NCBI GenBank assembly: GCA_964483395.1
Contig: CAZABT010000059.1
Span: forward strand, 1-16,286
DNA length: 16,286 bases
Source of the DNA: JAAYYM01 sp964483395
GTDB lineage: Bacteria; Bacillota; Clostridia; Lachnospirales; Lachnospiraceae
Direction: 5' to 3'
A program made the translations under genes and the position numbers. The notes under the pieces were generated by a model. The model searched no databases. It had not been told where the DNA came from and worked only from the letters and a program-made list of their open reading frames with translations. Each line of letters begins with the position of its first letter. Positions within the stretch are counted from its first letter, which is position 1. Of the stretch, positions 1-7,914 are shown in pieces.

Positions 1-1
1 A

Positions 2-658
2 GGAACAGAATGTGTGCAGATTGCAGGGGTTCTTTCTGAGTGTCCGTTTAGTCGGGAGGATGGGATTGAGACCATCATTTGTTCCGAAGAAACCTTCCGC
101 CAATTAACAGGTGAAATCGGCTATACCATTCTGGACATACAGCTTAACAAAAAAGTAACAGATGAGAATGTTGCTGCAATCAGGCAGCTTGCCGGAACAA
201 ATGTGATTTTTTCTGATCAAAGGATAAACAATCGAGATGTAAAAGGCGGATTCTATTCAATGGCACTTTTTATATATGGATTTCTGGTTATCATAGCATT
301 GATTTCCGCCTTTCATATTATTAACAGCATAGCAATGAGCGTTTCAGCAAGATTAGGACAATATGGAGCAATGCGTGCCATTGGCATGAGTGACAGGCAG
401 GTTATCAGAATGGTTGCGGCAGAATCATTGACTTATGCAGTCAGTGGTATCGCACTTGGAACGGTTATAGGCTTGCCAATGCATAAAGCACTATATGAGA
501 GAATGATTACATTTCACTGGGGCGATGTATGGACACTGCCAGTGAAAGCCTTGCTGCTGATTACGCTGACAGTTGGAATTGCCACAGCCCTTTCTATTTA
601 CGGACCGGCAAAGCGGATTCGTGAAATGACAATCGTGGATACGATTCGCGGGGAGTGA
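2..658 (+). CDS. ABC transporter permease, FtsX family, C-terminal part (5' truncated by window edge)
   Basis: The frame is open from the first base, so the true start lies outside the window; the GTG at 14 is internal. The visible 219 codons give a soluble extracytoplasmic stretch of about 80 residues. Then come three hydrophobic segments in the order expected of an FtsX/MacB-type permease core: FIYGFLVIIALISAFHIINS, then a second around AVSGIALGTVIGL, and a third around ALLLITLTVGIATALSI. The loop after the first segment contains YGAMRAIGMS, typical of FtsX-domain permeases. The protein ends with a short cytoplasmic tail (PAKRIREMTIVDTIRGE), also usual for the family. Such permeases pair with a separate ATPase and often handle peptide antibiotics or lipoproteins, but the substrate cannot be told here. 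No classical terminator follows directly; the first strong hairpins are in the repeat array about 155 bases downstream. Confidence 0.85.
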   Translation, partial: GTECVQIAGVLSECPFSREDGIETIICSEETFRQLTGEIGYTILDIQLNKKVTDENVAAIRQLAGTNVIFSDQRINNRDVKGGFYSMALFIYGFLVIIALISAFHIINSIAMSVSARLGQYGAMRAIGMSDRQVIRMVAAESLTYAVSGIALGTVIGLPMHKALYERMITFHWGDVWTLPVKALLLITLTVGIATALSIYGPAKRIREMTIVDTIRGE

Positions 659-696
659 CATAAGAAATAATACATGGAGTAACGCAAAGCATAATG

Positions 697-744
697 CAGA
701 AAGTCTTGCAGAAAGTCATACAGAAAATCATACAGAAAATCATA
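697..744 (+). repeat. Four tandem 12-bp repeats, possible 21-codon micro-ORF
   Basis: Four units of the form cagaaa(g/a)tc(t/a)t(g/a) follow one another without spacers, and 745-756 (cggagagtaaaa) looks like a decayed fifth unit. An ATG at 694 reads straight through the repeat to a TAA at 757-759. It would give a 21-residue lysine-rich peptide of QK-V/I-L/I tetrads. A weak GGAG at 676-679 lies about 14 bases upstream, which is far for a ribosome binding site. The repeat is certain; translation is speculative. Confidence 0.8.
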
Positions 745-800
745 CGGAGAGTAAAATAAATAGCAGTTTTTGTTTATGAATTGTGTTTGAATCCCCTCAA

Positions 801-1089
801 GGGAGCCTCAGCACCCCTCCTAGGAAGCTTAAAGTGTCAGATAGGAGGGGAAAGGGAGCCTCAGCACCCCTCCTAGGAGGCTAAAAGTGTCAGATAGGAG
901 GGGGAAAGGAAGCTTCAGCACCCCTCCTAGGAAGCTAAAAGAGGCAGAAGGAGGGGGAAAGGAAGTCTCAGCGCCCCTCCTAGGAAGCTAAAAGTGTCAG
1001 ATAGGAGGGGCAAGGGAAGCCTCAGCGCCCCTCCTAGGAAGCTAAAAGTGTCAGATAGGAGGGGAAAAGGAAGTCTCAGCGCCCCTCCT
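801..1089. repeat. Array of 53-54-bp direct repeats, each an inverted-repeat hairpin
   Basis: Five near-identical units and a sixth left half follow head to tail, with a period of 53 or 54 bases measured on the shared cagc. Each full unit contains cccctccta and, about 19 bases later, its reverse complement taggagggg. Hairpin footprints are 814-850, 867-904, 921-956, 974-1010 and 1028-1064. The third has a shortened stem because its right part diverged (gaggcagaaggag). The sixth unit is cut after cccctcct at 1089 and passes into the upstream region of the peptidase gene. The loops (ggaagctaaaagtgtcaga) are as conserved as the stems, so selection or recent amplification acts on the whole unit. 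No U-tract follows the stems, so these are not standard terminators. I do not recognise the family. Confidence 0.85.
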
Positions 1090-1275
1090 GGGAAATAAAG
1101 TATTCCATACTTGTTGCTGCNNNNNNNNNNNNNNNNNNNNNNNNNNNNNNNNNNNNNNNNNNNNNNNNNNNNNNNNNNNNNNNNNNNNNNNNNNNNNNNN
1201 NNNNNNNNNNNNNNNNNNNNAAAGGAAGTCTCAGCGCCCCTCCTGGGAAATAAAGTATTCCATACTTGTTGCTGC
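1066..1275. other. 100-N scaffold gap flanked by identical 55-mers (probable assembly artefact)
   Basis: Bases 1121-1220 are exactly 100 Ns, a conventional placeholder length. The 55 bases before the gap (1066-1120) are identical to the 55 bases after it (1221-1275), and both copies abut the gap. A shared 55-mer at two contig ends is what a de Bruijn assembler with k=55 leaves when adjoining contigs are scaffolded instead of merged. The likely true sequence has one copy and no gap, running from ttgttgctgc directly into acatttctat. Each copy carries a small inverted repeat aagtat-tcc-atactt (1098-1112 and 1253-1267). Confidence 0.8.
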
Positions 1276-1311
1276 ACATTTCTATTTTTTCTTTTGATTG
1301 GACAAAGACTA

Positions 1312-1340
1312 TTGTATCAACCGTCAGATTCTAATATAAT
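1312..1340 (+). promoter_or_regulatory. Sigma-70-type promoter of the C11 peptidase gene
   Basis: TTGTAT at 1312-1317 and a perfect TATAAT at 1335-1340 are separated by exactly 17 bases. Transcription would start near 1347, just before the GGAGGAG ribosome binding site at 1351-1357. That gives a very short 5' leader and keeps the hairpin array outside the transcript. The assignment is by motif only. Confidence 0.65.
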
Positions 1341-1364
1341 GAGAACATAGGGAGGAGCGGTGAT

Positions 1365-3530
1365 ATGAATCAAAAGAAGAAGATGAAGACGCCGTTAAAG
1401 GTGTTTCTGATCATTATTTGTTCGATTGCTTCTTTATTTTTTGCAGCGTTTATGTGGCTGGTTGTTTCAGCAACGCTGGAGGGGATTTTTGGGGACGATG
1501 ATTCTGCATCTGAGCCGAACACAGTTTCCGTGCAGGAAGAAAGCGAAGGCAGTACCCATGAGACGACAGCGGAGAATCAGAAGCTGGACAAGTATTACCA
1601 TACGGAGTTTCACACTTCTACCCGGGAAGAATATCGATATGATCCGGAATTTAAAACATGGGAACCCTTGGATTTATCAGATTACTGTGTTCAATACGGA
1701 GTGGAGCCAAAGGAAAAGAAGCCTTATACTTTGTTAGTCTATATTGTAGGTACAAATCTGGAAACTCCGGATAGTGATCATCCAGGTGGAGCGGCCTCCG
1801 ACAATATTTCTGATATGCTGAAAAACTATACAGATAATGGAAATATGAACCTGCTGTTTTTGGTAGGAGGTACTGAGAAATGGGTTCGTCAGGAGATACC
1901 GGATCGAAATTATGGCATTTATCAGGCAACCGATAGTGGTTTAAAAGAGGTATGTGACCTAGGCACTCAGGATATGGGAGATCCGGCACTTGTGGGTGGC
2001 TTCATCCAAATGGCACAGGAGTATTATCCGTCCGACAGAACAGCAATCATTTTTTGGGATCATGGCGGCGGCTGCATCCACGGCTTTGGACATGATGAAT
2101 TGACCGATAACGGACTTTCCATGCAGAATATGGGAGAAGCCTTGGAGGCAGTGATTGATCCGGAACATCCACTTGATTTTGTGGGATTTGACGCCTGCCT
2201 GATGGCAACCTTGGAAAATGCGTGTGTGTTCAGTCCATATGCTGATTATCTGATTGCATCAGAGGAGTCAGAACCGGGAAGCGGCTGGAGATATAGTTTT
2301 ATTGAAACACTATGCAAGAATCCGACAGTCGATGCTGAAAATCTGGGTAAAGAGATCGTAGATGATTATATTGTATACAATAATACATGGATAGATTACT
2401 TTTTGGACAACAGGACGACCTTATCTGTTGTAGATCTGAAGACGCTAGGGTATCTGACAGACAGCCTGAATGAGTTCTCTCAGGCAATGAGTGATCTGCT
2501 GCAGGAGGATCAGTATCCAAAGCTGTTCAAAGCCAGATATGAAGCCAGTTCTTATGGTAATAAGGGCAATTCAGATGCTTCTTATGATCTTGTGGATTTG
2601 GCTGACATGGCAGACAAATGCAGCAGCTTTTTACCTGTGGAAAGCCGCAAACTGAAGGATGCAGTAGCTGAGCAGGTTATTTATTCTGCCAGCGATCAGA
2701 ATACTGAGACAGCGAATGGTCTGACAATCTATTTCCCGTGTAAGAGCAAATCTACGATTGAATACGGAAGAGATTTCTATACAGAGCTGTCTATCCTGGA
2801 GGATTATCATAACTTTATGTATAATTTCTCGGCGGCAATGCTGGGAGAGGAGTACGACTTTTCTTCTTTTACAGATCAGCAGCCGGAATACAGCAGTGAT
2901 GGAATTTACAGTGTAGCTGTATCGGATGAAGAATTGATGAATGCCTGTGATGTGACCTTTGTAGCCTGGCAGTTTGTGGATGAAATAGAATCAGGTATTT
3001 ACTATTATCTGAAGCTGGGCGAAAACTACGATGTGTATACTGACGGAAACACCGTCTACACAGACAAGGAAATCCAGTGGCATTGTCTGAATGAAGAGCC
3101 TGTATGTTTGGATGCTTTGGAATTTACAGATGAGGTACAGCGCTATAGTACACCGGCGAAGTTAAATGGTGAAGATGTGGAAATCGTAATCGTGTTTGAC
3201 GCGGAGCACCCGGAAGGAATAGTTGCAGGCGCCAAGCCAATCAACGATGATAACCAGATGGCGACACGTGAATTGACTGAAATCAAGCCCGGAGACAAGA
3301 TTATAATCATCTGTAAAGCCGAACTGTTTTCGGATGATAATGCAAATGAGGAGCATCTGAAGCAATATCCAGAGTCTGTGGATATTGAGGGAGATCCATT
3401 CATAGTACCAAAGGAGGGACTCACAGTTTGGTCGATGGATGTAGATGAAGGCGACTTCCTGTATGGCTTTGCAATTTATGATGTTTCTTATAATGTACAT
3501 TATACGGATTTTGGAACAAGAAATTATTAA
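1365..3530 (+). CDS. Membrane-anchored clostripain-related cysteine peptidase (family C11)
   Basis: This 721-residue protein starts with a basic segment and one hydrophobic helix (about residues 11-34, VFLIIICSIASLFFAAFMWL). An acidic, Ser/Thr-rich linker follows, so the bulk should lie outside the cell, tethered to the membrane. The peptidase domain (about 120-460) shows YTLLVYIVGTNLE, the FWDHGGG motif with candidate catalytic His233, and FDACLM with candidate catalytic Cys278. The order and the 45-residue spacing suit the His/Cys dyad of clostripain-like C11 enzymes, which usually cut after Arg or Lys. Residues from about 490 to the end are not a domain I recognise. GGAGGAG lies 7 bases before the ATG. 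The gene has its own promoter and terminator and so is probably monocistronic. Physiological substrates cannot be inferred. Confidence 0.88.
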   Translation: MNQKKKMKTPLKVFLIIICSIASLFFAAFMWLVVSATLEGIFGDDDSASEPNTVSVQEESEGSTHETTAENQKLDKYYHTEFHTSTREEYRYDPEFKTWEPLDLSDYCVQYGVEPKEKKPYTLLVYIVGTNLETPDSDHPGGAASDNISDMLKNYTDNGNMNLLFLVGGTEKWVRQEIPDRNYGIYQATDSGLKEVCDLGTQDMGDPALVGGFIQMAQEYYPSDRTAIIFWDHGGGCIHGFGHDELTDNGLSMQNMGEALEAVIDPEHPLDFVGFDACLMATLENACVFSPYADYLIASEESEPGSGWRYSFIETLCKNPTVDAENLGKEIVDDYIVYNNTWIDYFLDNRTTLSVVDLKTLGYLTDSLNEFSQAMSDLLQEDQYPKLFKARYEASSYGNKGNSDASYDLVDLADMADKCSSFLPVESRKLKDAVAEQVIYSASDQNTETANGLTIYFPCKSKSTIEYGRDFYTELSILEDYHNFMYNFSAAMLGEEYDFSSFTDQQPEYSSDGIYSVAVSDEELMNACDVTFVAWQFVDEIESGIYYYLKLGENYDVYTDGNTVYTDKEIQWHCLNEEPVCLDALEFTDEVQRYSTPAKLNGEDVEIVIVFDAEHPEGIVAGAKPINDDNQMATRELTEIKPGDKIIIICKAELFSDDNANEEHLKQYPESVDIEGDPFIVPKEGLTVWSMDVDEGDFLYGFAIYDVSYNVHYTDFGTRNY

Positions 3531-3552
3531 ATCAAGCATGAAAATATAGATT

Positions 3553-3604
3553 AGACCTCCGAAGCATTGATAGGCTGCCCCTATTGGTGTCGGAGGTCTT
3601 TTGT
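3553..3604 (+). terminator. Rho-independent terminator after the C11 peptidase gene
   Basis: A perfect 10-bp stem, agacctccga (3553-3562) with tcggaggtct (3590-3599), encloses a 27-base loop. The loop holds a second short stem (atagg with cctat). The hairpin runs into ttttg, a short U-tract. It starts 22 bases after the stop codon. Confidence 0.85.
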
Positions 3605-3657
3605 TATGGTATAAGTATAAAATATTTCTAAACAATTCTGAACAATATGATAATCTG

Positions 3658-3706
3658 TTGACAATAAAAATAGTTCGTTGTATTATTATAATTCGTACAC
3701 GAACTA
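3658..3706 (+). promoter_or_regulatory. Promoter of the marR-ABC-ABC operon with overlapping inverted-repeat operator
   Basis: A consensus TTGACA (3658-3663) and TATTAT (3681-3686) are 17 bases apart. An inverted repeat straddles the core: tagttcg at 3671-3677 in the spacer and cgaacta at 3700-3706 downstream of the -10. The downstream arm is also half of a tighter palindrome, ttcgt-ac-acgaa (3692-3703). Sites of this shape over a promoter are typical for MarR-family repressors. Autoregulation by the adjacent MarR protein is the natural inference. Confidence 0.75.
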
Positions 3707-3759
3707 ATTAATAAATGAAAGAAGATGTATGTATACTTAACAGAGGAGGATGATTCACG

Positions 3760-4212
3760 ATGGAGTTAAACCAATCATTTGGAAATCAGCTTCGTATCTT
3801 GACCAATCTGATCCGACAGGTTGGGCGTATGCAGAACAGGGAAACCTTGAATCGTAATGTTACGATGCTTCAGATGGGAATTCTGGGGCATCTGTATAAA
3901 CATCAGGGAACACCTGTATTTCAAAAAGATATTGAGGAGCACATAGAAATTGGAAAATCGACGCTGAGTGAGGTCATCAACGTGATGGAAAAAAACGATC
4001 TGCTGATGCGCGTTCCGTTGAAATCAGACGGAAGATACAGGGAACTGGTGATGTCTGAAAAGGGGCGCGAAATTGCTGCCAACTTTGCGAACGGAGCGAC
4101 TCGCTTCAATGAACGGCTTTGTGAAGGTATTTCTGATGAAGATCTGCAGATATGCCTGCATATTTTAGAGAGGATGACAGAAAATGTTAAAAACATTAGG
4201 GGCACAAATTAA
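3760..4212 (+). CDS. MarR-family winged helix-turn-helix transcriptional regulator
   Basis: The protein is 150 residues, normal for MarR regulators. An N-terminal helical region (about 1-40) is followed by the wHTH (about 40-110). The recognition part reads IGKSTLSEVINVMEKNDLL and the wing VPLKSDGRYRELVMSEKGRE, both characteristic of the family. A C-terminal helix would complete the dimer interface. GAGGAGG at 3743-3749 precedes the ATG by 10 bases. Its last 29 bases overlap the first ABC transporter gene, so expression is coupled. The usual role of this arrangement is to repress its own operon until a small molecule, often the exported drug, is bound. The ligand is unknown. The inverted repeat in its promoter is the probable operator. 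Confidence 0.92.
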   Translation: MELNQSFGNQLRILTNLIRQVGRMQNRETLNRNVTMLQMGILGHLYKHQGTPVFQKDIEEHIEIGKSTLSEVINVMEKNDLLMRVPLKSDGRYRELVMSEKGREIAANFANGATRFNERLCEGISDEDLQICLHILERMTENVKNIRGTN

Positions 4213-5935
4213 AGAATTTAAAAAGGTTTCTCTCCTGACTCCGTTATGCATGATTGCAGAGGTCATTATGGAAATGATCATTCCGTTGATGATGGCATCA
4301 ATCATTGATGATGGAGTGGAAGCAGGAAACATGAATCATATCTACGCAGTGGGAGCATGGATGGTGGCAGCGGCGGCGCTGGGGCTGACCTTTGGTGTAC
4401 TGGGTGGAAAGTTCGGTGCAAAAGCATCAACAGGTTTTGCAAGAAATCTAAGAAAGTCGATGTATGACAACATCCAGACCTTTTCCTTTTCCAACATTGA
4501 TAAATACAGCACCTCCGGACTGATTACGCGACTGACGACAGACGTGACGAATCTTCAGAATGCATACCAGATGATTCTGCGCATGTGTACAAGGGCACCG
4601 TTCAGTCTGATCATTGCAATGACGATGGCCTTTATCATCAATGCAAAGCTGGCAAGTGTATATGTGGTTGCGGTTATTTTTCTTGGAATCTGTATGTTCT
4701 TTTTGATCAAGAGAGTGACCAAGTATTTCAGCGTTGTATTCAAAAAGTATGATGACCTGAATGCCAGCGTGCAGGAAAATGTATCAGGCATTCGTGTGGT
4801 GAAGGCATACGTCAGAGAGGATTATGAGAAAGACAAATTCAGAAAGGCCAGTGAAAACATTTACAAAATGTTTGTCAAGGCAGAGGGTGTCATTGCGCTG
4901 AATAATCCAATCATGCAGATTACGGTATACGGCTGTATTTTGGCAATCAGCTGGCTGGGCGCCAAGATGATTGTTGGTGGTTCACTGACAACAGGGCAGA
5001 TGATGAGTCTGCTGACCTATTGTATGAATATTCTGATGAGTCTTATGATGCTGTCCATGATTTTTGTTATGGTGACGATGAGTATGGCAAGTGCAGAACG
5101 TATTACGGAGGTTCTGAATGAAAAAGCTGACTTGACTAATCCGGTCAATCCGGTAATGAATGTGGAAAACGGCAGCATTGAATTTGATCATGTGACCTTC
5201 CGTTATTATAAAGACAGTGAAAAACCGGTTTTAGATGATATTAATCTGCAGATCAAGGCAGGAGAGACGATCGGTATCATCGGCGGTACAGGAAGCGCAA
5301 AGTCTTCTTTGGTTAATCTGATCAGCCGTCTCTATGATGTGACTGATGGACATGTGCTGGTGGGCGGAAAAGATGTCAGAGAATATGATCTTGATACTTT
5401 GCGTAATCAGGTGGCAGTTGTTCTGCAAAAAAACATATTGTTTTCCGGTACGATTCTGGAGAATTTAAGATGGGGAAGAAAGGAAGCAACGGAGGAAGAA
5501 TGTAAGGAAGCATGCAGACTGGCATGTGCTGATGAATTCATAGACAAGATGCCGGACGGATATTATACGCATATTGAACAGGGCGGTTCTAATGTATCCG
5601 GCGGACAGAAGCAGAGACTTTGTATTGCAAGAGCCTTGCTGAAAAATCCCAAGGTTTTGATTTTGGATGATAGTACGAGTGCTGTGGATACGGCAACGGA
5701 TGCAAAGATACGAGAAGCATTTGGAAAGAAAATTCCGGGTACGACGAAGCTGATCATTGCGCAGCGAATCAGTTCCGTTATGGATGCAGACCGGATCATT
5801 GTTATGGAAGACGGATGTATTGACGGCTTTGGTACCCATGAGGAGCTGCTTGCCGGAAATGAGATTTATCGGGATGTCTATGAGTCACAGACCGGAGGAG
5901 CCGGTGACTTTGATGCAAACGGAGGTGAGCAGTAA
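4184..5935 (+). CDS. ABC exporter half-transporter with degenerate ATP site (subunit A of heterodimer)
   Basis: The 583 residues comprise a six-helix exporter transmembrane domain (about 15-320) fused to an ATP-binding domain (about 330-575). The Walker A reads GGTGSAKSS (367-375), with Ala372 in place of the usual Gly. The signature is VSGGQKQR (from 471). After the Walker B aspartate D495, Asp496 replaces the catalytic Glu. The switch position is Gln527 (IAQR) instead of His. Loss of Glu and His marks a site that binds ATP but hydrolyses it poorly, as in heterodimeric exporters of the BmrCD, LmrCD and TM287/288 type. The start ATG lies inside marR, with GAGAGG upstream. The stop overlaps the next gene's ATG by one base (TAATG). 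The substrate is unknown; multidrug or peptide export is the family norm. Confidence 0.92.
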   Translation: MLKTLGAQIKEFKKVSLLTPLCMIAEVIMEMIIPLMMASIIDDGVEAGNMNHIYAVGAWMVAAAALGLTFGVLGGKFGAKASTGFARNLRKSMYDNIQTFSFSNIDKYSTSGLITRLTTDVTNLQNAYQMILRMCTRAPFSLIIAMTMAFIINAKLASVYVVAVIFLGICMFFLIKRVTKYFSVVFKKYDDLNASVQENVSGIRVVKAYVREDYEKDKFRKASENIYKMFVKAEGVIALNNPIMQITVYGCILAISWLGAKMIVGGSLTTGQMMSLLTYCMNILMSLMMLSMIFVMVTMSMASAERITEVLNEKADLTNPVNPVMNVENGSIEFDHVTFRYYKDSEKPVLDDINLQIKAGETIGIIGGTGSAKSSLVNLISRLYDVTDGHVLVGGKDVREYDLDTLRNQVAVVLQKNILFSGTILENLRWGRKEATEEECKEACRLACADEFIDKMPDGYYTHIEQGGSNVSGGQKQRLCIARALLKNPKVLILDDSTSAVDTATDAKIREAFGKKIPGTTKLIIAQRISSVMDADRIIVMEDGCIDGFGTHEELLAGNEIYRDVYESQTGGAGDFDANGGEQ

Positions 5936-7869
5936 TGGCTGGAGAGAATGCAAAGGTAGTTAAAGGGCCAATGGGCGGAAACAGAGGAGCCAGAGGTATG
6001 AAGCCGACGATCGACAATCCGGGCGCGGTATTCAAACGTTTGATTGGCTATGTATTTCATTATTATGCACCACAGTGCATCATTGTAGTAGTGGCCATCA
6101 TTATAAATGTATTGGCAAGTGTACGTGGTACATGGTTTATGCAGACCTTAATTGATGATTATATCATGCCGCTTTTGAAGGTAGAAAATCCAGATTTTTC
6201 AGGTCTTGCCAGAGCAATCGGTCAGGTTGGAATCTTTTATCTGTGCGGAGCTGTGGCCGCCTATATACAGACAAAGGTTATGATTTATGTGAGTCAGGGA
6301 ACGCTGAAACGACTGCGTGATCACCTGTTTACCCATATGGAAAGCCTTCCGATCAAGTATTTCGACACACATGCACACGGAGATATCATGTCAATTTATA
6401 CAAATGATATTGATACACTTCGCCAGATGATCAGCCAGAGTATGCCGCAGATCTTTTCAAGTGCGATTACGATCGTCAGTGTCTTTATCAGTATGGTCAT
6501 GCTGAGCATTCCACTGACGGCTGTTACCTTACTGATGGTTGGGCTTGTGCTCTTTACAACGGGCAAGCTTGCAAGTAAGTCCGGCAAGTATTTTACGGCG
6601 CAGCAGAAGGATATCGGTGCACTGAACGGTTATATTGAGGAAATGATGGAGGGGCAGAAGGTTGTCAAGGTATTCTGTCATGAGGAAGAAGCCAAGGAGA
6701 AGTTTGATGAACTGAACAATCAGCTTTTTAACAGTGCGGATAATGCAAATAAATTTGCCAATATTCTGATGCCGGTCAATGCACAGATTGGAAATATCAG
6801 TTATGTATTATGTGCTATCGTAGGAGGTGCACTGGCGCTTAGTGGTTTTGGTGGCTTTACGCTGGGAAAACTGGCAAGCTTCTTGACCTATAATAAGAGC
6901 TTCAATATGCCGATCAATCAGGTCAGCATGCAGTTGAACAGCATTGTCATGGCACTTGCGGGCGCAGATCGTGTGTTCAAGCTGTTAGATGAAACACCGG
7001 AGCTGGATGAAGGCTATGTAACACTCGTTAATGCGAAGAAGGAAAATGGTGAATTGACTGAGACGGCGGAAAGAACAGGCATCTGGGCATGGAAGCATTA
7101 TCACAAGGCAGATGATACAACCACCTTTGCAGAGGTGAAGGGTGATGTGGAATTTAACGATGTAGATTTTGGTTATTCGGACGAAAAGATGGTGCTGCAT
7201 AACATCAAGATGTTTGCGACACCCGGACAGAAGATTGCATTTGTTGGCTCAACGGGTGCCGGAAAAACGACGATCACCAATCTGATCAATCGTTTCTATG
7301 ACATACAGGATGGCAAGATCCGCTATGACGGCATCAACATTAATAAGATCAAGAAGGATGATCTGCGTCATTCCCTGGGCATCGTGCTGCAGGAGACGCA
7401 TTTATTTACAGGAACGGTCATGGAAAATATTCGTTATGGGAAGCTGGATGCGACGGACGAGGAGGTCATTGCAGCAGCAAGGCTTGCAAATGCAGACAGT
7501 TTCATCAGAAAATTGTCGGATGGCTACAATACACAATTATCCGGTGATGGAGCCAATTTAAGTCAGGGACAGAGGCAGCTGCTGGCCATTGCCCGTGCAG
7601 CAATCGCTGATCCGCCGGTGTTGATTCTGGATGAAGCGACCAGCTCCATTGATACAAGAACCGAGAAGATCGTGCAGGAGGGCATGGATAAGCTTATGCA
7701 CGGCAGAACCACCTTTGTCATTGCCCACAGGCTTTCTACGGTCAAGAACAGCGACTGCATCATGGTGCTTGAGCAGGGCAAGATCATTGAACGCGGTACA
7801 CATGATGAGTTAATTGAGGAAAAGGGTAAGTATTATCAGCTGTATACAGGGTTAGCGGTGAATGCGTAG
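5935..7869 (+). CDS. ABC exporter half-transporter with canonical ATP site (subunit B of heterodimer)
   Basis: This 644-residue protein has an N-terminal cytoplasmic extension of about 40 residues, a six-helix transmembrane domain and an ATPase domain. Its catalytic set is complete: Walker A GSTGAGKTT (438-446), Walker B LILDE with Glu567, and the H-loop IAHR with His598. The signature is LSQGQ (542-546) rather than LSGGQ. In a head-to-tail dimer this altered signature faces subunit A's defective Walker motifs, so both deviations fall in the same degenerate site. A linker of about 40 residues (362-402, containing GIWAWKHYH) sits between the membrane and ATPase domains and is longer than in subunit A. 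GGAGGTGAG at 5921-5929 serves the ATG, which overlaps subunit A's stop. No clear terminator lies in the 45 bases before the convergent gene. Confidence 0.92.
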   Translation: MAGENAKVVKGPMGGNRGARGMKPTIDNPGAVFKRLIGYVFHYYAPQCIIVVVAIIINVLASVRGTWFMQTLIDDYIMPLLKVENPDFSGLARAIGQVGIFYLCGAVAAYIQTKVMIYVSQGTLKRLRDHLFTHMESLPIKYFDTHAHGDIMSIYTNDIDTLRQMISQSMPQIFSSAITIVSVFISMVMLSIPLTAVTLLMVGLVLFTTGKLASKSGKYFTAQQKDIGALNGYIEEMMEGQKVVKVFCHEEEAKEKFDELNNQLFNSADNANKFANILMPVNAQIGNISYVLCAIVGGALALSGFGGFTLGKLASFLTYNKSFNMPINQVSMQLNSIVMALAGADRVFKLLDETPELDEGYVTLVNAKKENGELTETAERTGIWAWKHYHKADDTTTFAEVKGDVEFNDVDFGYSDEKMVLHNIKMFATPGQKIAFVGSTGAGKTTITNLINRFYDIQDGKIRYDGININKIKKDDLRHSLGIVLQETHLFTGTVMENIRYGKLDATDEEVIAAARLANADSFIRKLSDGYNTQLSGDGANLSQGQRQLLAIARAAIADPPVLILDEATSSIDTRTEKIVQEGMDKLMHGRTTFVIAHRLSTVKNSDCIMVLEQGKIIERGTHDELIEEKGKYYQLYTGLAVNA

Positions 7870-7914
7870 AAGCGAGGAGAGAAACGAGAACGTGGAATTT
7901 ATCAGAGAAAGAGT

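Noticed and set aside
801..1089. CRISPR array
   Set aside because: The units repeat along their whole length with no variable spacers, and no cas genes are present.
927..1277. Minus-strand open frame with 18-residue repeats (SDTFSFLGGALRLPFPLL) through the hairpin array
   Set aside because: It spans the N gap, follows from the 54-bp DNA repeat, and breaks where the period is 53. There is no ribosome binding site or family match.
3162..3635. 157-codon minus-strand frame over the peptidase 3' end and terminator
   Set aside because: It crosses the peptidase terminator and has no start signals or recognisable domain.
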